DNA of 64,000 nt, taken from assembly GCF_013386765.1 (NCBI RefSeq), contig NZ_JACARE010000017.1:173550-237549 (forward strand), read 5' to 3'. This document shows, piece after piece, positions 16,289 to 26,313 of this stretch (position 1 is its first letter; each line of letters starts with the position of its first letter). The stretch is from Pseudomonas yamanorum. GTDB taxonomy: Bacteria; Pseudomonadota; Gammaproteobacteria; Pseudomonadales; Pseudomonadaceae. The position numbers and the translations under genes were made by a program. A model generated the notes under the pieces. That model had not been told where the DNA came from. It saw nothing but the letters and a program-made list of their open reading frames with translations, and searched no databases.

Positions 16289-19147
16289 ATGCTTGAGCTC
16301 ACCCACGAGCAGATTTCCATGGGCCAGACGGCTGTGGATAAGTCTGCTGCCTTGCAACTGCTCGCTGAAAAACTGGTGGCCGATGGCCTGGTCGCCGAGG
16401 GATACCTCAGTGGCTTGCAAGCGCGTGAAGCCCAGGGCTCGACCTTTCTCGGCCAAGGCATCGCCATCCCCCACGGCACCCCTGAGACCCGCGACCAAGT
16501 GTTCGCCACCGGCGTGCGCCTGCTGCAGTTTCCCGACGGTGTGGATTGGGGCGATGGCCAGATCGTCTACCTGGCGATCGGCATTGCCGCCAAATCCGAC
16601 GAACACCTGCGCCTGCTGCAACTGCTGACCCGCGCCCTCGGCGAGACCGACCTGGGCCAGGCCCTGCGTCGCGCCGGCTCCGCCGAAGCCTTGCTGAAGC
16701 TGCTGCAAGGCGCGCCGCAGGAGTTGGCGCTGGATGCACAGATGATCGGCCTGGGCGTGTCGGCTGACGATTTCGAAGAGCTTGTCTGGAGAGGCGCGCG
16801 CCTGTTGCGCCAGGCCGATTGCGTGAGCAATGGTTTTGCCGCCGTGCTGCAGCAAGTCGACGCGCTGCCCCTGGGTGATGGCCTGTGGTGGCTGCACAGC
16901 GAGCAGACGGTCAAACGTCCGGGCCTGGCCTTTGTCACTCCGGACAAACCCATGCGTTACCTGGGCCAGCCCTTGAGTGGCCTGTTCTGCCTGGCCAGCC
17001 TGGGCGAGGCACACCAAACCTTGCTCGAACGCCTGTGTGCCTTGCTGATCGAAGGTCGCGGCCAGGAACTCGGCCGTGCCACCAGCAGCCGCGCCGTGCT
17101 GGAAGTGCTCGGCGGTGAGTTGCCTGCCGACTGGCCAAGCGTGCGCATCGTCCTGGCCAACGCCCACGGCTTGCATGCGCGCCCGGCGAAGATCCTCGCG
17201 CAGTTGGCAAAAAGTTTTGACGGTGAAATCCGTGTGCGCATCGTGGATGGCGACGTCAGCGCCGTGTCGGTAAAAAGCCTGAGCAAGTTGCTGAGCCTCG
17301 GCGCGCGTCGTGGTCAGGTGCTGGAGTTTGTCGCTGAACCGGGCATTGCCGGTGACGCCTTGCCGGCGTTGTTGGCGGCGGTGGAAGAAGGCCTTGGCGA
17401 AGACGTCGAGCCGCTGCCGGCGGTCAGCGTTCAACAGGCTGTGGTCGACATCGAACCGGTGCTCAGCGCGCCAGCATCCGGCAGCCTGATCCAGGCCATC
17501 GCCGCCGCTCCCGGCATCGCGATTGGCCCGGCACATATCCAGGTGCTGCAACCCTTCGAGTACCCGCTGCGCGGCGAGTCGCCGGTGATCGAGCGCCAAC
17601 GCCTGCACGCCGCGTTGACCGACGTTCGCCAGGATATCCAGGGCCTGATCGAGCGCAGTAAATCCAAGGCCATCCGCGAAATCTTCATCACCCATCAAGA
17701 GATGCTCGACGACCCGGAACTGACCGACGAAGTCGAGACGCGCCTCAAGCAAGGCGAAAGCGCCGAAGCGGCCTGGATGAGCGTGATCGAAGCCGCCGCC
17801 AAACAGCAGGAGTCGCTGCAGGACGCCTTGCTTGCCGAGCGCGCGGCCGATCTGCGTGACATTGGCCGCCGCGTGCTGGCGCAACTGTGTGGCGTCGAAA
17901 CTGCTCAGGAGCCCGACGAACCCTACATCCTGGTGATGGACGAAGTCGGCCCCTCGGACGTGGCACGCCTGGATCCGGTGCGTGTCGCCGGCATCCTCAC
18001 TGCCCGTGGCGGCGCCACCGCCCACAGCGCCATCGTCGCCCGTGCCCTGGGCATTCCGGCGCTGGTGGGCGCAGGCGCTGCCGTGTTGCTGCTGGCGTCC
18101 GGCACGCCGCTATTGCTTGATGGCCAGCGCGGTCGCCTGCATGTCGACGCCGACGCCGCCACCTTGCAGCGTGCCACCGTCGAGCGCGACACCCGCGAAC
18201 AACGCCTGCAAGCCGCTGCCGCGCAACGCCATGAGCCGGCCCTGACCCGCGACGGCCACGCCGTCGAAGTGTTCGCCAATATCGGCGAAAGCGCCGGGGT
18301 TGCCAGCGCGGTGGAGCAGGGCGCCGAAGGCATTGGCCTGCTGCGCACCGAACTGATTTTCATGGCCCACAAACAGGCGCCCGACGAAGCCACCCAGGAA
18401 GCCGAATACCGCCGCGTGCTCGACGGCCTCGGCGGTCGGCCGCTGGTGGTGCGCACCCTCGATGTGGGCGGCGACAAACCGCTGCCGTACTGGCCGATCG
18501 CCAAGGAAGAAAACCCCTTCCTCGGCGTGCGCGGCATTCGCCTGACCCTGCAACGCCCGCAGATCATGGAAGCGCAATTGCGCGCGTTGCTGCGCTCGGC
18601 GGACAACCGTCCGCTGCGCATCATGTTCCCCATGGTCGGCAGCGTTGACGAGTGGCGCCAGGCCCGTGAGATGACCGAGCGCCTGCGCCTGGAAATCCCG
18701 GTGGCCGACCTGCAACTGGGGATCATGATCGAAGTGCCGTCGGCCGCGCTGCTGGCGCCGGTGCTGGCCAAGGAAGTGGACTTTTTCAGCGTCGGCACCA
18801 ACGACCTGACCCAGTACACCCTGGCCATCGACCGTGGCCACCCGACGCTGTCGGCCCAGGCGGATGGCCTGCACCCGGCGGTGCTGCAATTGATCGACAT
18901 CACCGTGCGCGCCGCCCATGCCCATGGCAAATGGGTGGGCGTGTGCGGCGAGTTGGCGGCCGACCCGCTGGCGGTTCCGGTGCTGATCGGCCTGGGTGTG
19001 GATGAGCTGAGCGTCTCGGCGCGCAGCATCCCCGAGGTCAAGGCGCGGGTACGTGAATTCAGTCTGGTCGAGGCTCAAGGCCTGGCCCAAAAAGCCCTGG
19101 CGGTGGGTTCTCCCGCCGAAGTGCGTGCGCTTGTGGAGGCCGTGTAA
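16289..19147 (+). CDS. fruB: Fructose PTS multiphosphoryl transfer protein (EIIA-HPr-EI fusion)
   Basis: A 952-residue fusion that carries phosphate from PEP to the fructose permease. Order: EIIA-Fru (residues 1-140, active His62 in AIPHGTPE), a middle linker domain (about 150-275), HPr (about 285-370, His296 in GLHARPA), then enzyme I (about 400-952, active His579 in GGATAHSAI, PEP-binding C-terminal half with VCGELAADP). ATG 16289 follows AGGAG. It ends directly at the fruK ATG. The protein therefore supplies the soluble PTS chain for fructose in this genome. Confidence 0.97.
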   Translation: MLELTHEQISMGQTAVDKSAALQLLAEKLVADGLVAEGYLSGLQAREAQGSTFLGQGIAIPHGTPETRDQVFATGVRLLQFPDGVDWGDGQIVYLAIGIAAKSDEHLRLLQLLTRALGETDLGQALRRAGSAEALLKLLQGAPQELALDAQMIGLGVSADDFEELVWRGARLLRQADCVSNGFAAVLQQVDALPLGDGLWWLHSEQTVKRPGLAFVTPDKPMRYLGQPLSGLFCLASLGEAHQTLLERLCALLIEGRGQELGRATSSRAVLEVLGGELPADWPSVRIVLANAHGLHARPAKILAQLAKSFDGEIRVRIVDGDVSAVSVKSLSKLLSLGARRGQVLEFVAEPGIAGDALPALLAAVEEGLGEDVEPLPAVSVQQAVVDIEPVLSAPASGSLIQAIAAAPGIAIGPAHIQVLQPFEYPLRGESPVIERQRLHAALTDVRQDIQGLIERSKSKAIREIFITHQEMLDDPELTDEVETRLKQGESAEAAWMSVIEAAAKQQESLQDALLAERAADLRDIGRRVLAQLCGVETAQEPDEPYILVMDEVGPSDVARLDPVRVAGILTARGGATAHSAIVARALGIPALVGAGAAVLLLASGTPLLLDGQRGRLHVDADAATLQRATVERDTREQRLQAAAAQRHEPALTRDGHAVEVFANIGESAGVASAVEQGAEGIGLLRTELIFMAHKQAPDEATQEAEYRRVLDGLGGRPLVVRTLDVGGDKPLPYWPIAKEENPFLGVRGIRLTLQRPQIMEAQLRALLRSADNRPLRIMFPMVGSVDEWRQAREMTERLRLEIPVADLQLGIMIEVPSAALLAPVLAKEVDFFSVGTNDLTQYTLAIDRGHPTLSAQADGLHPAVLQLIDITVRAAHAHGKWVGVCGELAADPLAVPVLIGLGVDELSVSARSIPEVKARVREFSLVEAQGLAQKALAVGSPAEVRALVEAV

Positions 19148-20068
19148 ATGGCAAGGATTTTAAGCCTGACGCTGAACCCGGCGTTGGACCTCACGGTACG
19201 CCTGGCCCGCCTGGAACCGGGTGAGGTCAACCGCAGCGAAGCGATGATCACTCACGCTGCCGGCAAGGGCGTGAACGTGGCCCAGGTGCTGGCGGACCTT
19301 GGCCATCAGGTGACCGTGGGCGGCTTTCTTGGGGAGGACAATCCTCAAGCGTTTGAGATGCTGATTGCGCGGCGTGGTTTTACCGATGCGTTTATTCGTG
19401 TGCCGGGCGAAACCCGCAGCAATATCAAGATCGCCGAGCAGGATGGGCGGGTAACGGACGTCAATGCACCGGGCCCGGTGGTCAGCGAGCAGGCGCAACA
19501 GGCGTTGCTTGAACAACTGGCGCGGATTGCACCCGGATACGATGCGGTCGTCGTGGCCGGCAGCCTGCCTCGTGGCATCACCCCGCAGTGGTTCCAGGGC
19601 TTGCTGCAGCAACTGAAAAACCTTGGTTTGAAAGTCGCCCTGGACACCAGCGGTGAAGCCTTGCGCGCCGGGCTGAATGCCGGCCCCTGGTTGATCAAAC
19701 CCAACACTGAAGAACTGGCCGATGCCCTGGGTCATTCCACGGATGCAATCCGCGAGCTGCACCAGTTGGGTGTGGAACATGTGGTGGTCTCCGACGGTGC
19801 TGCGGGCGTGAGCTGGTATAGCCCCGGCACGGCGTTGCACGCCACGCCGCCCAAGGTCAGCGTGGCCAGCACCGTGGGTGCCGGGGATTCGCTGCTGGCC
19901 GGGATGCTCCACGGTTTGCTGACCTTCGACGTGCCCGAAACCACCTTGCGCCGCGCCACCGCAATCGCCGCGATGGCGGTCACGCAGATCGGCTTCGGCA
20001 TCACCGACGACGCACAGCTTGAGTCTTTGCAGAGCGGCGTCCACGTGCGCCCGCTGACAGAACAATAA
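19148..20068 (+). CDS. fruK: 1-phosphofructokinase
   Basis: A 306-residue PfkB-family kinase that converts fructose-1-phosphate to fructose-1,6-bisphosphate. Family signatures are the N-terminal LSLTLNPALDLTVRL, AAGKGVNVAQVL (near residues 36-47) and the C-terminal catalytic GAGDSLLAGML (near 240-250). The ATG immediately follows the fruB stop, so the two are tightly coupled. Besides the glycolytic step, it consumes the inducer fructose-1-phosphate. Confidence 0.97.
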   Translation: MARILSLTLNPALDLTVRLARLEPGEVNRSEAMITHAAGKGVNVAQVLADLGHQVTVGGFLGEDNPQAFEMLIARRGFTDAFIRVPGETRSNIKIAEQDGRVTDVNAPGPVVSEQAQQALLEQLARIAPGYDAVVVAGSLPRGITPQWFQGLLQQLKNLGLKVALDTSGEALRAGLNAGPWLIKPNTEELADALGHSTDAIRELHQLGVEHVVVSDGAAGVSWYSPGTALHATPPKVSVASTVGAGDSLLAGMLHGLLTFDVPETTLRRATAIAAMAVTQIGFGITDDAQLESLQSGVHVRPLTEQ

Positions 20069-20079
20069 GAGGGTTGGTC

Positions 20080-21792
20080 ATGAAGTTAGCCATTGTTACT
20101 GCCTGCCCGAATGGCATGGTCACCAGCGTGCTGTGCGCCCGCTTGCTGGACGCCGCCGCACAACGCCAGGGCTGGAGCACCAGCGTCGAAGTGGTCGATG
20201 TGCAACACCCGGAACGCCAGTTGTCGGCGGCCACCCTTGAGGCCGCTGAGTGGGTATTGCTGGTCACCAGCACCCCGGTGGACATGCAGCGTTTTGTCGG
20301 CAAGCGCGTATTCCGCAGCACGCCGGCCCAGGCGTTGCAGGATGTGGAAGCGGTGTTGCGTCGCGGGGCCGAAGAGGCCCAGGTGCAGGTGGCTGAAGCG
20401 GCTCCGGCTAAAAGCACGCCGCGTATCGTTGCGATCACCGCGTGCCCGACCGGCGTCGCCCACACCTTCATGGCTGCCGAAGCGTTGCAGCAAACCGCCA
20501 AGCGCCTGGGGTATGACCTGCAGGTGGAAACCCAGGGGTCGGTAGGCGCCCGCACGCCGCTGAGCCCGGAGGCGATTCGTGACGCTGACGTGGTGCTGCT
20601 GGCGGCGGATATTGAAGTCGCCACCGAGCGATTTGCCGGCAAGAAAATCTATCGCTGTGGCACCGGGATTGCGCTCAAGCAATCGGAGGCGACTCTCAAC
20701 AAGGCGCTGGCCGAAGCCAAGCAGGAGTCCGCCGCCAGCGGCGCCGCTGCCAAGTCGGAAAAGACCGGTGTCTACAAACACCTGCTGACCGGCGTGTCGT
20801 TCATGCTGCCGATGGTGGTGGCGGGCGGTCTGCTGATCGCCCTGTCGTTCGTGTTCGGCATTCATGCCTTTGAAGAAAAAGGCACCCTGGCCGCCGCGCT
20901 GAAAACCGTCGGTGACCAGGCCTTCATGCTGATGGTGCCGCTGTTGGCAGGCTACATCGCCTATTCGATTGCCGACCGTCCGGGCCTGGCGCCCGGGATG
21001 ATCGGCGGCCTGCTGGCCAGCACCTTGGGGGCGGGGTTTATCGGCGGGATTTTCGCCGGTTTCCTGGCGGGCTACTGCGTCAAATTCATCAGCCGCGCGA
21101 TCCGCTTGCCACAGAGCCTGGAAGCCCTCAAACCGATCCTGATCATCCCGTTGCTGGCGAGCCTGTTCACGGGCCTGGCGATGATTTACCTGGTGGGGCC
21201 GCCGGTGGCGCAGATGCTCACCGGCCTCACGGATTTCCTCAGCACCATGGGCACCACCAACGCCGTGCTGCTGGGCATCTTGCTGGGCGGCATGATGTGC
21301 GTCGACCTGGGTGGGCCGATCAACAAGGCGGCCTATGCGTTTTCCGTCGGCCTGCTGGCGGCCCAGAGCGGCGCGCCGATGGCCGCGACCATGGCCGCCG
21401 GTATGGTGCCGCCGATTGGCATGGGCATCGCCACCTTGCTGGCACGACGCAAGTTCGCCCAGACCGAACGCGAGGCCGGCAAGGCGGCGCTGATCCTCGG
21501 CATGTGCTTTATCTCCGAAGGCGCGATTCCGTTTGCCGCCAAGGACCCGCTGCGGGTGATCCCGGCCAGCATCGCCGGCGGCGCATTGACCGGTGCGCTG
21601 TCGATGTATTTCGGCTGCAAGCTGATGGCGCCCCATGGCGGTTTGTTCGTGATGTTGATCCCGAATGCAATCAACCATGCGCTGCTGTATCTGTTTGCGA
21701 TTGTGGCGGGGAGTTTGTTGACGGCGGTGGTGTATGCCTTGATCAAGCGGCCCGAAGCGGTCGAGTTGACGGTCGCGCCCGTCAAGGTCTGA
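20080..21792 (+). CDS. fruA: Fructose-specific PTS permease EIIB'BC
   Basis: A 570-residue inner-membrane permease that imports fructose as fructose-1-phosphate. Domains: an N-terminal duplicated EIIB' (residues 1-100), the active EIIB with CPTGVAHTFMA (near residues 125-135) and EIIC with eight or more membrane helices from about residue 230, containing GGPINKAAYAF and CFISEGAIPFAA. ATG 20080 is chosen over an upstream TTG. Unusually, the N-terminal EIIB' keeps a Cys in a CPNG motif at the equivalent position. Third gene of fruBKA. Confidence 0.96.
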   Translation: MKLAIVTACPNGMVTSVLCARLLDAAAQRQGWSTSVEVVDVQHPERQLSAATLEAAEWVLLVTSTPVDMQRFVGKRVFRSTPAQALQDVEAVLRRGAEEAQVQVAEAAPAKSTPRIVAITACPTGVAHTFMAAEALQQTAKRLGYDLQVETQGSVGARTPLSPEAIRDADVVLLAADIEVATERFAGKKIYRCGTGIALKQSEATLNKALAEAKQESAASGAAAKSEKTGVYKHLLTGVSFMLPMVVAGGLLIALSFVFGIHAFEEKGTLAAALKTVGDQAFMLMVPLLAGYIAYSIADRPGLAPGMIGGLLASTLGAGFIGGIFAGFLAGYCVKFISRAIRLPQSLEALKPILIIPLLASLFTGLAMIYLVGPPVAQMLTGLTDFLSTMGTTNAVLLGILLGGMMCVDLGGPINKAAYAFSVGLLAAQSGAPMAATMAAGMVPPIGMGIATLLARRKFAQTEREAGKAALILGMCFISEGAIPFAAKDPLRVIPASIAGGALTGALSMYFGCKLMAPHGGLFVMLIPNAINHALLYLFAIVAGSLLTAVVYALIKRPEAVELTVAPVKV

Positions 21793-21800
21793 CTCGGTCA

Positions 21801-21891
21801 ATGTGGGAGCTGGCTTGCCTGCGATAGCGGTGCATCAGCAACAGGGATGTCAACTGGCAGTCCGCCATCGCAGGCAAGCCAGCTCCCACAT
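21801..21891. repeat. REPIN-type inverted repeat (TGTGGGAGCTGGCTTGCCTGCGAT family)
   Basis: Inverted arms begin ATGTGGGAGCTGGCTTGCCT and end with the reverse complement, flanking a spacer of about 40 bases. It lies just after fruA and could act as a 3' stabiliser or terminator for the fru operon. Related copies are at 23539-23627 and 62326-62416. Confidence 0.85.
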
Positions 21892-21977
21892 TTGATCTCC
21901 AGTGTCTGAGAGGGTGTCACACGCCCTTCACGCCCCCATGCTTAAGTTTCCCTTTTGCTGCTCGAGAGGGAACCTGC

Positions 21978-23519
21978 ATGAGCCACTTCAATCTCGGCCG
22001 CCGCCGCGTGATGCAAGCCGTCGGCGCCGGCCTGTTGCTGCCGGGCCTCGCGCCGGCGGTGATCGCCTCGGTCAAGGACCGCCCGCAGCTCACCGACGGC
22101 GTGCAGTCCGGCGACCTGCTGGGCGACCGCGCGATGATCTGGAGCCGCAGCGACCGCCCGGCACGGATGGTGGTGGAGTGGGACACCCGCAGCGTGTTCA
22201 GCAACCCGCGCAAATTCGTCTCGCCCCTGGCCGACAGCCGCACCGACTTCACCGCCCGTGTCGAACTCACCGGCCTGCCCGTCGACCAGGCGATTTTCTA
22301 CCGTGTGCACTTCGAAGACGCCCAGACCGGCGTGGCCAGCGAGCCCTGGTTCGGCCATTTGCGCAGCGTGCCGCAACAGCGCCGGGACATCCGCTTCGTA
22401 TGGAGCGGCGACACCGTTGGCCAAGGCTTCGGCATCAACCCGGACATCGGCGGCATGCGCATCTACGAAGCCATGCGCCTGCGCCTGCCGGACTTCTTTA
22501 TCCACAGCGGCGACACCATCTACGCCGACGGCCCGGTGCCCGCGCAACTGACCACCGAAGACGGACGCCTCTGGCGCAACATCACCACCGAAGCCAAGAG
22601 CAAAGTCGCCGAAACCCTGAATGAATACCGTGGCAACTACCGCTACAACCTGATGGACGACAACGTGCGCCGCTTCAACGCCGAAGTGCCGCAGATCTGG
22701 CAGTGGGACGACCACGAAGTGATCAACAACTGGTCGCCGAGCAAGCAGTTGGATGAGCGCTACAAGACCCGCGACATCAACACCCTGGTGGGCCGCGCAC
22801 GCCAGGCCTGGCTGGAATATTCCCCCATGCGCCGGCAGAGCGCCGACCAGGGCGGGCGCATCTATCGCAAGCTCAGCTATGGCCCGTTGCTGGATGTGTT
22901 TGTGCTGGACATGCGCAGCTATCGCGGGCCCAACGACGACAACCTCGGCGGCGAAAAACCGTTCCTGGGGCGTGAGCAACTGGACTGGCTCAAGCGCGAA
23001 ATGAAGGCCTCACAGGCCCAGTGGAAAGTCATCGCCGCCGACATGCCCATTGGCCTCGGCGTGCCGGACGGTGAAGTCAGCCCCGGTGTGCCGCGCTGGG
23101 AGGCCATCGCCAACGGCGACCCGGGCCCGGCCCAGGGACGGGAATTGGAGATCGCCGAATTGCTCGGGTTTTTGCGGGCGCAGCAGGTGCGCAATCACGT
23201 GTGGCTGACGGCGGATGTGCATTACTGCGCGGCCCATCATTACCACCCGGACCGGGCGGCGTTCCAGGACTTTGAGCCGTTCTGGGAGTTTGTCGCCGGG
23301 CCGCTGAATGCCGGGAGTTTCGGGCCTAATCTGCTTGATAAGACGTTTGGCCCGCAAGTGGTGTTCGAGAAGGCACCGACGGTGCAGAACAGCTCGCCGT
23401 TTGCCGGCTTCCAGTTTTTTGGCGAGGTGCAGATTGATGGGCAGACGGCGGAGTTGACGGTGATTTTGCGGGACCTGGATGGCGTGTCGGTGTTCGAGCA
23501 GAAGCTGCAGCCCGCCTGA
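21978..23519 (+). CDS. phoD: PhoD-family alkaline phosphatase (Tat-exported)
   Basis: A 513-residue metallophosphatase. A twin-arginine signal is visible at the N-terminus (NLGRRRVMQAVGAG followed by a hydrophobic stretch ending AVIA). The PhoD-like N-terminal beta domain (DGVQSGDLLGDRAMIWSRSD) precedes the catalytic metallophosphatase part, with FVWSGDTVGQG, FFIHSGDTIYADG, WDDHEVINNW and LTADVHYCAAHHY. PhoD enzymes are Ca/Fe phosphodiesterases/monoesterases in the periplasm. No Pho box was identified. It stands alone between two REPIN repeats. Confidence 0.9.
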   Translation: MSHFNLGRRRVMQAVGAGLLLPGLAPAVIASVKDRPQLTDGVQSGDLLGDRAMIWSRSDRPARMVVEWDTRSVFSNPRKFVSPLADSRTDFTARVELTGLPVDQAIFYRVHFEDAQTGVASEPWFGHLRSVPQQRRDIRFVWSGDTVGQGFGINPDIGGMRIYEAMRLRLPDFFIHSGDTIYADGPVPAQLTTEDGRLWRNITTEAKSKVAETLNEYRGNYRYNLMDDNVRRFNAEVPQIWQWDDHEVINNWSPSKQLDERYKTRDINTLVGRARQAWLEYSPMRRQSADQGGRIYRKLSYGPLLDVFVLDMRSYRGPNDDNLGGEKPFLGREQLDWLKREMKASQAQWKVIAADMPIGLGVPDGEVSPGVPRWEAIANGDPGPAQGRELEIAELLGFLRAQQVRNHVWLTADVHYCAAHHYHPDRAAFQDFEPFWEFVAGPLNAGSFGPNLLDKTFGPQVVFEKAPTVQNSSPFAGFQFFGEVQIDGQTAELTVILRDLDGVSVFEQKLQPA

Positions 23520-23538
23520 TTTGGAATGCAGTTAAAAA

Positions 23539-23627
23539 TGTAGGAGCTGGCTTGCCTGCGATAGCGGTGGATCAGTCAATAAATTATCGACTGATCCACC
23601 GCTATCGCAGGCAAGCCAGCTCCTACA
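23539..23627. repeat. REPIN with perfect 39-bp arms
   Basis: TGTAGGAGCTGGCTTGCCTG begins a 39-base arm that is repeated exactly in inverted orientation, separated by only 11 bases. It lies between the convergent phoD and piuB genes. The perfect match, unlike the diverged neighbouring copies, suggests a recent insertion or strong correction. It would form a very stable cruciform or RNA hairpin. Confidence 0.9.
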
Positions 23628-23652
23628 GTCGATCTACATTGGCTGGAAGAGG

Positions 23653-26196
23653 CTAGTAGACATCCCGGCGATAGCGCCCCTGCTCGATCAACCGCTCGAC
23701 GGCTTCACTGCCCAACACATCGTGCAGCACCTGATCCACACCCGCCGCCATCCCCTGCAAACTGCCGCAGACATAAATCGCGGCGCCTTCCGCCACCCAT
23801 TTACGCAGCACATCAGCCGACTCACGCAGGCGATCCTGAACGTAGATTTTCTCTGCCTGGTCCCGGGAGAACGCCAGGTCCAGCAACGCCAGGTCACCGC
23901 TGGCCAGCCAGCCTTGCAGCTCGTCCTGGCAGTGGTAGTCGTGGGCGATATTGCGTTCGCCAAACAGCAACCAGTTGCGCTGCTGACCGTCGGCGATCCG
24001 CGCCTTGAGCAGGCTGCGCAACCCGGCCAGGCCAGTGCCGTTGCCCAATAGAATCATCGGCACCGGTTCGGTTGGCAAATGGAACCCACTGTTGCGCCGC
24101 AGCCGCAGGCTGATGCTCGAACCCTGCGGCGTATGCTCGGTCAGCCAGCCGGAAGCCACACCCAGGCTGCCGTCGGAGTGGCGTTCCTGGCGCACGATCA
24201 GTTCCAGCACGCCATCGCTGGCAATCGAGGCGATGGAGTATTCGCGCATGCTCAACGGCACCAGTGCATTGACCAGCGCCTGGGCATGCAGGCCCACCAG
24301 GTGCGCGCGATTGTCCGGCAGTTGGCGGCTGGCCAGCGCCTGGTCCAGGGTGTGGGTCAGGCCGTCGACCACGACACCTTCACTGCCGGCCAAGCCCAGA
24401 CCCTCCAGGAAGTGTTCGATGGCCCACGGGCAATTGCGCGGTAGCACTTCCACCAGGTCACCCGCCAGCCAATCCCGGGGCGCGGGTGGGGTGAGGCCGA
24501 GCAGATAGACGCCGGAGCCACTGCTGTCCGGATTGAGCAGCGTGCGCTGGCTCAGCGTCCAGTTTTCATAAGTCGCGGTGGCCCATGCCGTCGCCGGTAC
24601 ATGGCCAGTCAGTTGACCCAGTTGTTGCTGCCAGTGCAGCAGGGCATCGGTGTCGCCGCTGTCGACTTCCACCGGGGCGAACAGTGGGTTGCCGCCCTGG
24701 TTGGTCAGCCAGAAATGCAGGCGCCGGGCGAAGCCGCAGAAGTGTTGATACTGGCGGTCACCCAAGGCCAGTACGGAGTAGTTCAAGCCCTTGAGGGACA
24801 CGTCCCGGCCGAGCACGCTGCGCTCGAAACCCCGGGCGCTGTCCGGCGCTTCGCCGTCGCCGAAGGTGCTGACCACGAACAATGCATTGCTCGATTGGCG
24901 CAAATCCGCTTCGCTGACGCTGCCCAGCGACTGCACCTTCACCGGCAAGCCGGCGGCCTGCAATTGCCCGGCGGTCTGCCAGGCCAGTTGCTCGGCAAAG
25001 CCGCTCTGGCTGGCAAAACCGATCAGCCAGGCCGGTGCGTCGCTGTGGTTATCGGCCAGGCCTTTGCGTGCATCGCGCACTTGGCGTTTTTTGCGGCGAC
25101 GGTCCAGGTACAGCAGCCAGCCGGTGATAAAGAACAGCGGCATGAGCAGCGCGGTGAAGGTCAGGATGATCCGCCCTGGCAGGCCGAAATAGCTGCCGGT
25201 GTGCAGTGCATAGATGCTGGTCAGAATCTGCGCCTTGAAGCTTTTGCCGGCGTAGGTGGCGTGGGACTTGACCTCGCCGGTGGCCGGGTCGAGGTTGATC
25301 TGGTTCAGGGCGCGGTCGTGGGGCGAGGTCTTCAGCAGGTAGTAGACCGTGGCGGGCTGGCCGGCCACTGCAGGCATACGGATGTTGTAGCCGCTCAAGC
25401 CGGGGCCGGCGTTGCTGTAGATGCTGCTCCAGATCGCGTCGTAATTGGCCACGGGCGTCGGGCCTTCCGGCGCCGGGCCGCGCTTGCGTACCCGTTCGTT
25501 TTGCGGAGCGTCGGACAGCAGCTTGGTCATGCCGTCGCTGTACCATTCGTAGGACCAGAACAGCCCGGTCAGCGCCGCCAATAGATAGAACAGCAGGCAC
25601 CAGGTGCCGAACACCGAGTGCAGGTCCCAGTTGAAGCTGCGACCCTTTTTGCGCCAGTCCAGGGTCAACCACGCACGCCAGCTTGCCACCTGGCGCGGCC
25701 AGCGCAGGTACAGGCCCGAGAGGCAGAAGAACACCAGGATCAAAGTGCAGGCGCCGGTGATTTGCCGGCCAGTGTCGCCGATGGCGAGGAAGCGGTGCAG
25801 TTGCAGCACGAAGCCGAAGAAGTCCTGGCCGACGGGGTCGCCCAGGTAGTCGCCGGTGTACGGGTCGAAGTAGCGCATCTGGCCGCGACGTTCACCGGGC
25901 GGTGGAGTGAACCAGACCTTGGCGGCATTGGTGCTGTCGGGTTGCACCGTGAGCATCGACACGACTTTGCCTTCCCGGGCTTCCAACAGGTGCACCAGTT
26001 CAGCGGGCGGCAGTACACCGGCCGGGCGCTGTTCAACCGTCAATATGGTCGGGTTCAGCGCCTCGATGATTTCGTCCTGGAACGACACCGTCGCGCCGGT
26101 GATCCCCATCAAGGCCAACACCAGCCCGGCGGTAATGCCGAAGAACCAATGCAACTGGAACAGGGTTTTCTTCAACACGTCGTACGGCCTCGTCAT
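23653..26196 (-). CDS. piuB: PepSY-membrane / flavodoxin / NADPH reductase fusion (iron reductase, PiuB type)
   Basis: An 847-residue fusion. Residues 1-400 form a PepSY-associated membrane region with four helices (near 15-40, 140-160, 195-220, 340-365). Residues about 395-530 resemble an FMN flavodoxin domain ([39 protein letters not shown]). The rest is an FAD/NADPH reductase of the sulfite-reductase flavoprotein type ([34 protein letters not shown]). It probably moves electrons from NADPH across the inner membrane to reduce ferric siderophore. It follows piuA, as in P. aeruginosa PA4513-PA4514. Confidence 0.85.
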   Translation of the reverse strand: MTRPYDVLKKTLFQLHWFFGITAGLVLALMGITGATVSFQDEIIEALNPTILTVEQRPAGVLPPAELVHLLEAREGKVVSMLTVQPDSTNAAKVWFTPPPGERRGQMRYFDPYTGDYLGDPVGQDFFGFVLQLHRFLAIGDTGRQITGACTLILVFFCLSGLYLRWPRQVASWRAWLTLDWRKKGRSFNWDLHSVFGTWCLLFYLLAALTGLFWSYEWYSDGMTKLLSDAPQNERVRKRGPAPEGPTPVANYDAIWSSIYSNAGPGLSGYNIRMPAVAGQPATVYYLLKTSPHDRALNQINLDPATGEVKSHATYAGKSFKAQILTSIYALHTGSYFGLPGRIILTFTALLMPLFFITGWLLYLDRRRKKRQVRDARKGLADNHSDAPAWLIGFASQSGFAEQLAWQTAGQLQAAGLPVKVQSLGSVSEADLRQSSNALFVVSTFGDGEAPDSARGFERSVLGRDVSLKGLNYSVLALGDRQYQHFCGFARRLHFWLTNQGGNPLFAPVEVDSGDTDALLHWQQQLGQLTGHVPATAWATATYENWTLSQRTLLNPDSSGSGVYLLGLTPPAPRDWLAGDLVEVLPRNCPWAIEHFLEGLGLAGSEGVVVDGLTHTLDQALASRQLPDNRAHLVGLHAQALVNALVPLSMREYSIASIASDGVLELIVRQERHSDGSLGVASGWLTEHTPQGSSISLRLRRNSGFHLPTEPVPMILLGNGTGLAGLRSLLKARIADGQQRNWLLFGERNIAHDYHCQDELQGWLASGDLALLDLAFSRDQAEKIYVQDRLRESADVLRKWVAEGAAIYVCGSLQGMAAGVDQVLHDVLGSEAVERLIEQGRYRRDVY

Positions 26197-26261
26197 CAGG
26201 TTAGGTGTCTCACGGCGCGCATTATGCCGCGAGTTGTCGAGAAAGATTCTTTTTTACACGC

Positions 26262-26293
26262 AAAAACCCCACGCATCCGATGCGTGGGGTTTT
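26262..26293 (-). terminator. Intrinsic terminator of piuA
   Basis: AAAACCCCACGCA and TGCGTGGGGTTTT form a 13-base-pair stem with a five-base loop. On the minus strand it is followed by TTTTTGC. It lies 20 bases after the piuA stop and separates piuA from piuB. Confidence 0.9.
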
Positions 26294-26313
26294 GTGCGGT
26301 GATTTGTATCGGT

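Noticed and set aside
16205-18025. 606-residue open frame antisense to fruB
   Set aside because: fruB is certain from its three active-site histidines; the antisense frame is Gln/His/Ala-rich and motif-free.
20086-21801. 571-residue open frame antisense to fruA
   Set aside because: Composition is dominated by Arg, His, Gln and Gly with no membrane or enzyme motif. It mirrors the codon bias of fruA.
21801-23627. Repeats flanking phoD as a composite transposon or CRISPR
   Set aside because: Both are REPIN-type inverted repeats of a family found elsewhere in the window; there is no transposase, no direct-repeat array and no spacers.
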